Below are positions 46,191-59,300 of a DNA stretch of 64,000 nt, one piece after another. A model generated the notes under the pieces. It saw only the letters and a program-made list of their open reading frames with translations. It was not told where the DNA came from and searched no databases. The translations under genes were made by a program, and so were the position numbers. The number at the start of each line of letters is the position of its first letter. The stretch's first letter is position 1. This stretch comes from Sipunculus nudus (lineage: Eukaryota; Annelida; Sipuncula; Golfingiida; Sipunculidae), in assembly GCA_026874595.1 (NCBI GenBank), contig CM049307.1, positions 52,511,370 to 52,575,369 on the forward strand, given 5' to 3'.

Positions 46191-49100
46191 AGGTGTCCTG
46201 GTAGGAACACCAGTCTGAAATCCATTAAATTTCAAGCAAGTGTCCTAATGGGTACACCTGTATAAAGCTTATAAAAATGTCTCACAAGTAACTTAGTAGG
46301 TTAACCTGTCTCGGGTCCATTAAATGTCCCACAAGTATCCTGGTGGTACACCTGTTAAAGGTCCATTAATTTTAAAATGTCCAACAAAACTCTTGGTGGC
46401 ATACCTGTCTCAGGTCCATTAAGATATCACATATTCCAGTGGGTACACCTGGACAAGGTCCATAAAAATATTCTGGTGGATGCACCTGTCCAAGGTCCAT
46501 TAAAATATCTCATAAGAACACTAAACAGTCATGGTACACCTGTCCAAGATCCATTAAAATATCATCCATTAAAGTTAAAGTATCCTGGTCAAGTACACTG
46601 TCTCCTAGAATGTCCTAAAGTGTCCTGGTCTACCAGAATGTCTTCAAGTGCACCTGTGTAAGGTTCATCAAAGTATCTTTGTCAAACACCCCTGTACAGG
46701 GTCTAATAGAACTTCCTCAAGTATCCTGGTCAGGTACAACTGTCCAAGGACCACAAGAATGTCCTCAAGTATCCTTGTCAAGTACATCTGTCAAAGGTCC
46801 ACTAGAATGTCAAGTATCCTGGTCAAGTATGCCTGTCCAAGAATGCCAAGTGCACCTGTGTATGATGTCCTCTATCCTGAAATAACATCTGTCCAAGGAC
46901 CAAAAGAATATCCTTAAGTGTCCAAGAATGTAAAGTGCACCTGTGTAATGTTCATTATGATGTCCTCTAGTTTTCCTGGTCAATTACATCTGTCCAAGGA
47001 CCACAAGAATGTCCAAGTATCCTAGTCAAGTACACCTGTCCAAGTGGCACAAGTGTGTCAAGTATCCATCTGTCCAAGGTCCACTCTGATGTCCTCAAGT
47101 ATCCTGGCTAAGTACACCTGTCCAAGACCACAAATGTGTCCTTATCAATCTGTCAAAAGTCCACTAGAATGTCAAGTATCCTGGTCAAGTACACCTGTCC
47201 AAGAATGTCAAGTGCACCTGTGTATGATGTTTTCTTCAGAAATAACATCTGTCCAAGGACCACAAGAATATCCTCAAGTGTCCTGGTCAAGTGCACCTGA
47301 CCAAGGTTCACAAGAATGTCCTCAAGTATCCTGGTCAAGTTCATCTATGAAAGGTCCACTAGAATGTCAAGCATTCTGGCCAAGTACACCTGTCCAAGTG
47401 CACCTTTGTAAGGTTCATCATGATGTCCTCTAGTATCCTAGTCAAAAACATATGTCCAAGGACCACAAGAATGTCTTCAAATATCCTGGTCAAGAACACC
47501 TGACAAAGATCTAGAATGTCAATTGCACCTGTGTAAGGTTCATTACGATGCCCTCTAGTTTTCCCAGTCTAGTACACCTATCCAAGGTTTACTAGAATGT
47601 TGAGTGCACCTGTGGAAGGTTCATTATGATGTCCTCAAGTATCTTGATCAAGCACACCTGTCCAAATTCTCCTTGTATGTCAAGTATCCTGGTCAAGTAC
47701 ATCCGTCCAAAGTCTCCTAGTATGTCAAGTATCCTGATCAAGCACACCTGCCAAAGGTCTACTTGTATGTCAAGTATCCTGGCAAAGTACACCTGTCCAA
47801 GGTCTCCTAGTATGTAAAGTATCCTGGTCAAGTACGTATGCCAAAGTCTCCAAGAATGTCATGTATCCTGGTCAAGTACATCTGTCAATGGTCTCCTAGT
47901 ATGTCAAGTATCCTGGTCAAGTACATCTGTCCATGGTCCAAAAGAATTACCTCAAGTATCCAGGTCATGCACACCTGTCCAAGGTCTCCTTGAATGTCAA
48001 GTATCCTGGCCAAGTACACCTGTCAAAGGTCTCCTGGTATGTCAAGTATCCTGGTCAAGAACGTCTGCCCCAGGTCAACAAGAATTTCTTCACCCTGGCT
48101 AGGTACACCTGTTGAAGAGCCAAAAGTGTGTCAAGTATCCATCTGTCCAAGGTCTGCTAGAATGTCTTCAAGTATCCTGGTCAAGTACATCTGTCAATGG
48201 TCTCCTAGTATGTCAAGTATCCTGGTCAAGTACATCTGTCCATGGTCCACAAGAATTTCCTCAAGTATCCTGGTCAAGCACACCTGTCCAAGGTCTCCTT
48301 GTATGTCAAGTATCCTGGTCAAGAACATCTGTCCAAGGTCTCCTAGTATGTCAAGTATCCTGATCAAGCACACCTGCCCAAGGTCTACTTGTATGTCAAG
48401 TATCCTGGTCAAGAACATCTGTCCCAGTCCACAAGAATTTCCTCACCCTGGCTAGGTACACCTGTTGAAGAGCCACAAGTGTGTCAAGTATCATTCTGTC
48501 AAAGGTCCACTAGAATGTCTTTAAGTATCCTGGTTAAGTACACCTGTCCATGAGCCACAAGTGTGTCAGTATCCATCTGTCAAAAGTCCACTAGAATGCC
48601 AAGCATTCTGGTCAAGTACACCTGTCCAAGTGCACCTTTGTAAGGTTAATCATGATGTCCTCTAGTATCCTAGTCAAAAACATATGTCCAAGCACCACAA
48701 GAATGTCTTCAAATATCCTGGTCAAGTACACCTATCCAAGGTCTACTAAAATGTCAGTGGCACCTGTGTAAGGTTCATTATGATGTCCTCAAGTATCTTG
48801 GTCAAGTACACCTGTCCAATGTCTCCTTTGTATGTCAAGTATCCTGGTCAAGTACATCTGTCCAAGGTCTCCTAGTATGTCAAGTATCCTGGTCAAGTAC
48901 ATATGCCAAAGTCTCCAAGAATGTCAAGTATCCTGGTGGTGCACCTGTTCAAGGTCCATTAATTCTAAAATGTCCAACAAAACTCTTGGTAGCATACCTG
49001 TCTCAGGTCCATTAAGATTAAAATATCTCATAAGAACACTAATCAGTAATGGTACACCTGTCCAAGGTCCATTAAAATATCCATTAAAGTTAAAGTATTC

Positions 49101-51560
49101 TGGTTAAGTACACCTGCCCAAGGTCTACTAGAATGTCTTCAAGTGCACCTGTGTAAGGTTCATCAGAATGTCCTCAAGTATCTTTGTCAAACAACCCTGT
49201 ACAGGGTCTAATAGAACGTCCTCAAGTATCCTGGTCAGGTACACCTGTCCAAGGACCACAAGAATGTCAAGTATCCTAGTCAGGTAGATCTGTCCTAGGT
49301 CAACAAGAATGTCCTCCAGTATCCTGGTCAAGTACATCTGTATAAGGTCTGCTAGAATGTCAAGTATCCTGGTAAAGTTCACCTGTCCAAGAATGTCAAG
49401 TGCACCTGTGTATGATGTCCTCTATGATGTCCATCTGTCCAAGGTCCACAAGAATTTCCTCAAGTTTCCTGGCAAAGTATACCTGTCCAAGGTCTAGTAT
49501 GTCAGGATTCCTGGTCAAGTACATCTGTCCAAGGTCTCCCAAGATGTCAAGTATACTGGCCAAGTACATCTGTCCAAGGTCCACTAGAATGTCCTCAAGT
49601 ATCCTGGTCAAGAATACCTGTGCAAGGTCTCCTTGTATGTCAAATATCTTGGCCAGGTACACCTGTCCTAGGTCTCCTAGTATGTCAAGTATCCTGGTCA
49701 AGTACATCTGTCCAAGGTCCACTGGAATGTCCTCAAGTATCCTGACTAAGTACATCTGTCCAAGAGCCACAAGTATGTCAAGTATCCATCTGTCCAAGGT
49801 CCACCAGAATGTCCTCAAGTATCCTGGTCAAGCACACCTGTGCAAGGTCTCCTTGTATGTCAAATATCTTGGCCAAGTACACCTGTCCTAGGTCTCCTAG
49901 TATGTCAAGTATCCTGGTCAAGTACATCTGTCCAAGGTCCACTAGCATTTCCTCAAGTATCCTGGCTAGGTACACCTGTCCATGAGCCACAGTGTGTCAA
50001 GTATCCATCTGTCCAAGGTCCACTAGAATGTCCTCAAGTATCCTAAGTACACCTGTCCAAGAGCCAGAAGTGTGTCAAGTATCCATCTGTCCAAGGTCCA
50101 CCAGAATGTCCTCAAGTATCCTGGTCAAGCACACCTGTGCAAGGTCTCCTTGTATGTCAAGTATCTTGGCCAAGTACACCTGTCCTAGGTCTCCTAGAAT
50201 GTCAAGTATCCTGGTCAAGTACATCTGTCCAAGGTCCACTAGTATTTCCTCAAGTATCCTGGCTAGGTACACCTGTCCATGAGCCACAAGTGTGTCAAGT
50301 ATCCATCTGTCCAAGGTCCACTACAATGTCTTCAAGTATCCTGGTCAACCACACCTGTCTAAGGTCTCCTGATATGTCAAGTATCCTGACCAAGTACACC
50401 GGTCTAAGGTCTCCTAGTATGTCAAGTATCCTGGTCAAGTACATCTGTCCAAGGTCCACTAGAATTTCCTCAAGTTTCCTGGCTAGGTACACCTGTCCAA
50501 GAGCCACAAGTGTTTCAAGTATCCATCTGTCAAAGGTCCACTAGAATGTCCTCAAGTATCATGGTCAAGCACACCTGTCAAAAGTCTCCTAGTATGTCAA
50601 GTATCCTGGTCGAGTACATCTGTCCAAGGTCTCCTAGTATGTCAAGTATCCTGGTCAAGCACACCTTTCCAAGGTCTACTAGAGTGTTGTCGAGTATCCT
50701 GGCCAAGTACATCTATTCAAGGTCCATTAGAATGTCCTCAAGTATCCTGGTCAACACACCTGTCCAAAGTTTCCTAGTATGTCAAGTATCCTGGTCAACT
50801 ACATCTGTCCAAGGTCTCCTAGTACGTCAAATATCTTTGCCAAGTACACCTGTCCTAGGTCTCCTAGTATGTCAAGTATCCTGGTCAAGTACATCTGTCC
50901 AAGGTCCACTAGAATGTCCTCAAGTATCCTGGTCAACACACCTGCCCAAGGTCCACAAGAATTTCTCCAAGTGCCCTATTCAAGTACACCTGCCCAAGTT
51001 CTAAAAAATATCAAGTATCCTGATCAAGTATCCATCTGTCCAAGGTCCACTAGAATTTCCTTAAGTATTCTGACTAGGTACACTTGTCCTAGAGCCACAA
51101 GTGTGTCAAGTATCCATCTGTCAAAGGTCCACTAGCATGTCTTCAAGTATCCTGGTCAAGCACACCTGTCCAAGGTCTCCTTGTATGTCAAGTATCCTGG
51201 CCAAGTACATCTGTCCAAGGTCCACTAGTATTTCCTCAAGTATCCTGGTTAGGTACACCTGTCCAAGGTCTCCTAGTATGTCAAGTATCCTGGTCAAGTA
51301 CATCTGTCCAAGGTCCACTAGAATGTTCTCAATTATCCTAAGTACACCTGCCCAAGTTCAACTAGAATATCAAGTATCCTGGTCAAGCACACCTGTCCAA
51401 AGTCTCCTTGTTTGTCAAGTATCCTGGTCAAGTACGGCTGTCCAAGGTCCACTAGAATTTCTCTAAGTGCCCTAATCAAGTACACCTGCCCAAGTTCAAC
51501 TAGAACATCAAGTATCCTGGTCAAGTATACCTGTCCAAGGTCCATTAAAATACCCCCCCA
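46190..51560. repeat. 45/48-bp minisatellite with higher-order structure, 5.4 kb
   Basis: Units such as GTCAAGTATCCTGGTCAAGT then ACATCTGTCCAAGGTCTCCT (45 bp) and the 48-bp form with an extra CTC (TCCTCAAGTATCC...). Variants carry AGAGCCACAAGTGTGTCAAG. Longer segments recur: the AAAATGTCCAACAAAACTCT block at about 46374 returns near 48968 (about 2.6 kb apart), and GTAAGGTTCATCATGATGTC near 47408 returns near 48635. Since 45 and 48 are multiples of three, long ORFs appear on both strands; they break and shift often and are not called as genes. Confidence 0.95.
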
Positions 51561-54500
51561 CCCAGGTTGAGAGTTGAGAGAACATTTGGACATTTTATGA
51601 CAGTGGAAAAATATCCAGTGTCCAGATGAATAAGGGTATATATGCTATAATAATAATTAGTAGGACTCCCAGTGCTAACACACACATGTTGAGCACACAT
51701 CTCAAAATCCAATCCTTGTACCTCTCTCCAAGCCCAGCCACTCTGAATCCTACTCCTTTTCCTGTTACTTTCCAGTATTTTCTCTATAATTACCAGTCAA
51801 ACAGAAGATAAAAATAAATTGCCAAAAGTTATTTTTATTCAGAAGAAATGCATATATCCTAAATATACAAGAGTCTGTAGATACATAACAAGTGCATCAC
51901 AAATTGTAGTTTATAAACATGAACTTACAGTATATTGTATTGTGAAAGGTAAAAATAATATATCCCTTCAGACACAAGTGATCATGTGAAATTTCAACAT
52001 CACATCAAAACCACCCCTGTACCACACATACCTGGATTCTATCCAATAAATATCAAAGCTGGGGAATTTGTTATTCATGGCTTTTATAAATAATGTAAAA
52101 TTAATTAAAGTATTTAAATTAAACACCCATAACTTAAGTACTGTGACTTAACTCACCATCACTGAACAAGAGACACCAATTAAAAAATAAAACGAGGTCA
52201 AATGGAATGTTTCAAGTACTTGGCAATATCCAACTGAAATCTGCACATTTTTGGTTAGAAAGCATAATCATTAACATATTTTTGAGCACAGACTCATACA
52301 TGAAGTTTTTCATATTTTGCTATAAAATCAAGAACTGTAAAGTTAAATTGAATGATTTTTCGTTTGTACTCTTTTAAGTAGAATAAATTTAAAAATAAAA
52401 ACACAATGAAGAAAAATAGAAAATTACATTTCCGATAAACTATATATATATAAAAAGAAATATTTACAAAGAGATTTTAATGAATATCAGAGAATAAAGT
52501 AATGAGACACTTCTATTAGCAAATTCAAATGCATTTTCATTAAAAATTGTGCAACCTCAATTCAGACACTGCATTCTGGTCAGTCTGACCAAATAATTAA
52601 AAAAGACCAAGATAGCAGTGAACTTATTAACCAAGCACTGAAATTAGGATTTAGTGTAATACTAAAATAAATAAATTGTGTGTATATATAAGTGTGTGCT
52701 ATCCATATATCCATAATATATACAGTGATACATCATATAAACAGAACATTATACAAAGATTACTTTGTATCGATGAATGCAACACAAAAAGCCTGCAGGT
52801 CAAGGATAAGAGACACCAACTTTATACCCAACATACAAAAAACAGTCAGAAGTGCACACATTCATACACGCACACACCCATATATATCTGCATAATATGT
52901 TTATGCCTCTCACTTTGGAGTACTCATCAACCTAGGTTCTCTTAATGATATGTAGAGTCAGTTACAGATGTCAATTACAGACTTTGTTCACTATAAAATC
53001 TTGACTTGTAATAGCATTGATATATTAGGCCAAACAAAAAAATAAAAGGTATGGTTCTCAGGCACCCCGCACATCAATTTTAATCCCCTGCATCAAATTT
53101 TTTATTTTGATTTTCAATAGAAACTTATCAAATATGAGCTCCAGCTGCTTTGACATTTCTTTCATAAAGATAAAATAATATAATTTTGATAATCCCTCCT
53201 TTGTTATGTAATGTGATTACCTGTTTAGCAAAAAACATTATCATGCTTTTCCCTGACTATATGACATTTTATCGAAACATACAAAAAATATAAAAAATGA
53301 AATCACCCGCTGCACTGATTTCTGAAATAAAGTGCTTGAGAACCAATTTTTTTTGTTGGCCTTAATTACTATGACAATCTACCCTGAATGTGTCTACTGT
53401 GTTACATGATACTCATGTATGTTAGCAATTATAGTACATTTGTGTGTGCTTTCTGCACTTAAATTTTATAGCTATTCACTACACTAATATAAAGGAGAAT
53501 ACTTTTCCTGAAAAAAAGTCTTTGTCAACAGTGTACGTGTGTATATGTGCAATATCGTCTCATTTGTACATGTATATACATATACATACAAGGTCAGTTT
53601 CATCATTGGGCGTCCCTTTGTTTTAGATGATCATTATGGAATGCTCATATATATGACAATGATAGCAAAATATAAGTATTCCAGCATGAGAGAAGGAAAA
53701 ATTTTATTGAAATTTATTTTAACCTTCATCACTGGTCCTCTCCTCAAGAAGTGGCATCTTTCAGCCAGTGATTTACTTTGAAATATTAAGATGTTCTTTG
53801 ACCTGTCACTTAATTTAACATGTCTTGATGAAATGGATTGTTTTAAGGTTTTTAATGCATTGCTTTTGTCAAATTCTTTACTTTAATACATAAGGTGGTC
53901 TATCACTGCTTTATTCAAATACTTCACAAGGTATGGTGCTTAAATGATTTATTCAGTGACTGGTGATAATTTTCAAAATAACAACTTATTCGGTGCTAAA
54001 ATATCTCTTAAAAACCAATCGGTACCCCTTGGTGGGACAAAAACAAAAAAGGCAGAAAACACCCCAATCAGTCAACATATCTGAAATATTTAAGCTGTTT
54101 GCCACCTGGCGTCTACAACTGAATTTCGCAAATAATGAACTGAGGCTCAGTATATCATTATCTGGTGATTCTGGTCCTACACAAAACAGGACTCTGTACA
54201 TAAAAAATTAGCATAAATTAGCATATCATTAATATTAATAGTCTGAAATCAGCATATCATTAATATTAATAGTCTCTCTACTTTAGATGTTGCCATTTTC
54301 ACTTTACTCTTGTCATAAGGATATGTTTTCGACAGAACATCCCTCAACCTATATGTTCAAGGCACATAAGCCTACTTGCTAGTAAAGTGTTACATTCCCA
54401 GCATGCAAAGGTATTATTAATTTAATTTTAAAATGTTCATTAACGTACAAATTAACAGTCACTTCTCTGTGCAACACAACATTGTTACTTCTCATGTATA

Positions 54501-56191
54501 TTGTGGTTCTAGAACCAGTCTAAATATATAACAAATTTATGGAGAAAGTACCAGTCCACATCAATAACAAATACATGGTTTTGTTTAGAGCCAGTAATGA
54601 TTGTCGGCTTTTGATTATCATACATTTATCACTGCAGGTTTTGAGCAAAATGGTTTATGTTCAGTATCACTTTGCAGGTGCTGGCTCAAAATTAATACAA
54701 CTTTTTGGATCATATATACACAGGGATCATACTTCAAATTTATTCCTCAGGTTACACAAAAATGACATAATCACAACACATGGCACTCTGATAACACTCT
54801 GGTCCCTACATATATTATTAACCTGTTCTGCAGATATTCCACCCAACAGCTCTCCTATACATGTATAAAATATCTTACACACCCTGTACAGAAATATTCA
54901 GGAATAGCATTGAGCTGTTTAAAATCTATATTTGGTATATTAAAAACATGAATCAAGCAGTCATGAACACTGCTGCAAAACACTCAACCTGTAACTTCTT
55001 ACCAACAATATGGTATTTAAATATTTTCCATTCAAACACCCTTGGGCTCATCCATAGAATATACTGGAATGTCAAAACTTTGATTCTGGAAATTTCTGGT
55101 TTATGGTGTAAAACAATCACACTGAATAATCATATTGTCTTGATATACTTAGAAAAGGTGCTATATTTATATCTTAAATATAAGATCACTGTATTATATT
55201 TTAGATTTGTTTGTACCATTTGTTATCATTATGGAAATTTGTGGGAATAATGCACGCTCATGCAAGATTTGTGTCAGATGGACACTTAATTAGTGTACTG
55301 ATTAGCGATTGTTTTTATTTGAGTTTTAATGAGAACAAAATGAAGACCCAAAGTATTTAGCAAAGTTCTACTGATGGGGGGGGGGGGGGGGGGGGGTAAT
55401 CGGTAACATTAGGCTACAGTATCTGAAAATATCATACTCCCTGGTGGAGTTATACTACAGTACAATTTTCTCCATGCTACTGCATCTAAGTATTCAATGT
55501 GACCATTTTCCTCAGTGTTACGGTGTCATAACATTCCAGTATATTCAATATGACCAATGTTCTAAGTACTACATTCCCATATTCAGTAAATGGCCATTTT
55601 TCTGGGTGTGATCATGTCATGCCATTCCAGTACTGTTTATGTTCTCAACACAGCTATATCATCTCATTCAAGTATTTATGAAAACCATTTTAATGCAACT
55701 ATGTCATGGCATTCCAGTATTATGTATGACCATGTTTCTCTGTAGTACTGGGTCATTGTTATTTGTCCATTCTGCATCATCAGTCCACCTGGTGCTGGGT
55801 AAGGAATGGAAGCAGCGGTGTAATGCAGTAAACAGCAGCTTAAGTTATCAAAGGCACTACAAGTAGGCAGAATTGAAAGTTTACATGCATTATCCTGTCT
55901 TTCCTGACATTGTAACAGTTTCCTGACATTGTAACAGCAAGTCATGTGAAGACAAACCTGTGGTCATATTGGTCACATGACCTGTAGTTTGCCTGCCTAT
56001 TGGCCAAGCCTACCAACACCTCATTCTAGTCATGTGATTATATATGTGTAGTCACATGATGTGTTTTTTTGCCAATTTATTGGCTAACCAAATCATGTGA
56101 CCATAAATCTTTTGTTACATGACCTTCTCCTTCCTTTTCCATTGGCCAATGGCAGCTACTTGAGATCTACCAGGTATAAGTATTTCCCTGA
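51561..56191 (-). other. Downstream region or 3' UTR of KIF19
   Basis: No coding exon was recognised on either strand. AT-rich, with many TTTATT (AATAAA on the minus strand); candidates at 51834-51839 and near 53703 could end the KIF19 transcript. Contains a G21 run at 55376-55396, a degenerate repeat around CATTCCAGTA at about 55480-55740, and a 34-bp duplication at about 54215-54280 (CATATCATTAATATTAATAG). Confidence 0.45.
55470..55745. repeat. Degenerate repeat around CATTCCAGTA
   Basis: CATTCCAGTATATTCAATAT, GCCATTCCAGTACTGTTTAT and GGCATTCCAGTATTATGTAT, with ATGACCAT and TCATG neighbours, recur about every 60 to 90 bases. Old and imperfect. Confidence 0.5.
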
Positions 56192-56328
56192 CTACCTCTG
56201 CAGACTGAAGCCAGCCACAGTCAGATCACCTCTGCGGTAGTTTGGTATGGTTGCCGCTTGTTTCTTGCTGGCTCTAGAACCATTGCCCTGTGGGGTACTA
56301 CTGGATGAGGAGTCTGAAAACCCTGGCA
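56192..56328 (-). CDS. KIF19: KIF19 last exon and stop
   Basis: VPGFSDSSSSSTPQGNGSRA then SKKQAATIPNYRRGDLTVAG and FSLQR, stop TAG at 56194-56192. Acceptor TTATTTACAG. Ser-rich then basic. Confidence 0.78.
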
Positions 56329-59300
56329 CTGTAAATAAAATCCATCAAATCAAAGTTTCTACACAAACTTGAGTATCTGTAGGGCTGAAATTAAGTGTGA
56401 GATGGTAGGGTACATTAAAGATACCAACAGAAATTAAAACAAATTATTGACAAACATGTTATGCTGACTATATATACTAAACATCTGACAGAAGTGTTGA
56501 ATTTTTATTTAGTGAAAATTTACCCCAACCTGCTTCTTTCATTTTTTATTTATACCATATAAAAAAAATCAATAAGCAAAACAACAACAACAAATAATGG
56601 TTAAATATACAAGGCACACATCTGAACATTTTATATTAATCTTATACTTCTATGTGGTAGGAAGAATTAGAAATGGGGTAAATCATTAGAATCTTCCTTG
56701 GTAATATAAGAATTTCTATTCTTCTCATGAAACTCTCAGAGCTTTACAAATTTTCATTCTTCCTACAGCATAAACATTTGTGCATTTCACCAAAGATCAA
56801 ATGAATGGTAAATTTTCTCAGCTTTACAGACTGATTACTGAAACATTTATAGTATAAACAATGATAAATGACACCCACTGACCTCTGACCTTGCGCTGAA
56901 CACTAAGGCCCCGCCCCCTGTCTGCTCCGCTTTGGTACACAGTGGTGGGAGGGGTCTGAGCGGTCTCAAACTCACGGATATCATCTGAAATTCAAATAAA
57001 ACATCTAAAATTAAGGAACATGGAAATTTTTTAAAATAAGATGAAGGTGGGGCTGACTGATGAATAACAATGGGAATAAAAGACTACTTTATCAACAATA
57101 CTGGAAAATCATAATATTTAGTATAGGCTTATTTGTTACCATTTGAAGAAGGAATATTTAGTATAAGCCAAAGTTTGAACAAAATCAGCAAACACCTTTT
57201 CAAAACTGTGACTAACAGGTGTGCTTGTTCAGTTTTGTGACTTATACCAGCTGAGCATCATGACCCCTGGGTCATTTATTATTAAATTATACTATGATTT
57301 CAAACATAAAATGGTTCATATAGTACATAATTTGTGACCTTATGATTATATGGACTGAAATTAACTGTAAATAAAGTGAAACCTGCATTATGGGACCACC
57401 CATGGGACTCGCCAAAAGTAGTCTTAATTCACAGGTGGTCTTATTAGAGAGGTCAGATATACTCAATGTGAATGCTTTCACTTCACCCAAGAGTGATCTT
57501 TATAGACAGGTGGTCTTATATGACAGGTGGTCTTATATGACAGGTGGTCTTATATGACAGGTGGTCTTATATGACAGGTGGTCTTTCAGACAGTTCCCCT
57601 GTAGAGGCAATGACTGAACAAGAAAAGGATATATACATACCATCATATGTACTGAGATCTACGCCTGCTGGAACAAGAGCACGAGACTGCTTGTCTTGTT
57701 GGATGGGACCTGGTAGGCGGCTCCTCCTGGTGGTGCGACCTGTAATCCCTCCGTTCTGACTGCCCCTGGCTCCAACTTTCTTCACAGGCTTTCTTCGCGG
57801 ACTAGACTTTGCAAGCTGAATGATAATTAAAGAAACTAAATTAGTCTTGTGCAAAGAATATCCTTAATAAAATAGAATATGAAGCACTCACTCTTACTAA
57901 TTTGCTTATTCTAAATCTACTTTGCAGGCAGATAGTGTTAGCATTTCATTCTAATGATTTATACAAAAAGACAATCATCATATTTTTAAACATTTTTTTG
58001 ACAAAATGTTTATAGAATGTTCATACAATCACAAAAGTATGTCCTTAATCTGGATAAGAAGAAATAATATATGTATATATGTAAAGGAAGTCTGACCAAT
58101 AATGACATGCTTATGGCAAACCATATAAAGCATTGTAGGTAAATTCAGATGTTTCTTCAACAGATAAATGTAAAAATGATTACTTTATTCTGTTAACTAG
58201 TAACAGTAGAAAGCTGACAGCAGACAAATCTTATACATAAAAACAGAATAGTCATGTATGTGATTCTACAATCAAACAAAATTAAGATATACCACAAATA
58301 ACAAAGAATGCATTAATTACCCAAGTATTTCTTACAAAATTTTGAAGCTTTCTAACTGTTGACGGTTAGACAATAAATCAATAAAATTAAATAAAGTGTC
58401 TCACTGGCTCTAAAATTTAAATAATAAAATATGATGGCAAAAATGCAACTGGATGATAAATCATTACATCCCGCACTTAATATAAGCTGTGAAAGGACTG
58501 GCTGCTGAAGACATAACGTTATAGACTGCACCTGCGTGGGAATAGATTAACTATAAAAAAAATTGTAAATTATCTTAGAGGGGGTAAAAAAATTAAAATT
58601 TGAGTGGTCAATAGGCAGTTTTCTGTATATGATAAAAGGAGAATGAAAGAATAGTTTATGATAAAATAAAAGTAGAAAATTATTTTGTTATAAGTAAAAA
58701 ATATTCTAAATGTTAGCTGTTTCACATTGTAAAATGAAGAATTCACAAGTCAACCTATACAGAATTAGTTTATTATTAAATAAAGTTCATGGAAGTATGC
58801 CCATAACGAAAATTATATCTTTTATTCATAGAGTTCATGACAAGTAAAATAAAAACGTTAGACTTCCTAAATTGATTCACAGGATGCAAAATGTAAAAAG
58901 CCACCTGGTGGCACACATTGTACCATACAAGAAAGGAGTTGTGAAATCAAACAGCAAACTAAACTTCATAACACCATTTTTTTATTAATGTAAGCCCATC
59001 AGTATTCAAGCAAAATGTAATTACTAATAAACTGGTACATCCTTTTCTTCATGCTCTGCAGAAACCAAATCATGTGTTTGTGTAATCACCACTAGGTGGT
59101 GCAAGTGTTTAAAAACCTGGTCTTTTGGTCATTGAGGGACCTTCAGGAACTATATCAATATCTATGCTGCTAAAAGAGAAAACCCAGATTAATTTTCACT
59201 GACATCCAGAGTTTTCATGGTTCGACCCTCTGCCAATACCAAATCTTGAATAAATAATGAGTTACCCAGGCACAGAGGATTATCCATTATGTTTTGCTTA

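Noticed and set aside
47994..48455. Long ORF (153 codons) in the minisatellite, with similar ORFs of 120-164 codons at 49400, 50510 and 51101 and on the minus strand
   Set aside because: All are products of 45/48-bp units. Both strands are open at once, frames break between blocks, and there are no splice or start contexts and no non-repeat sequence.
54539..55250. ORFs of 109 and 129 codons downstream of KIF19
   Set aside because: Composition is that of AT-rich non-coding DNA; no domain, no splice support, no start context. A gene-specific transcript could revive them.
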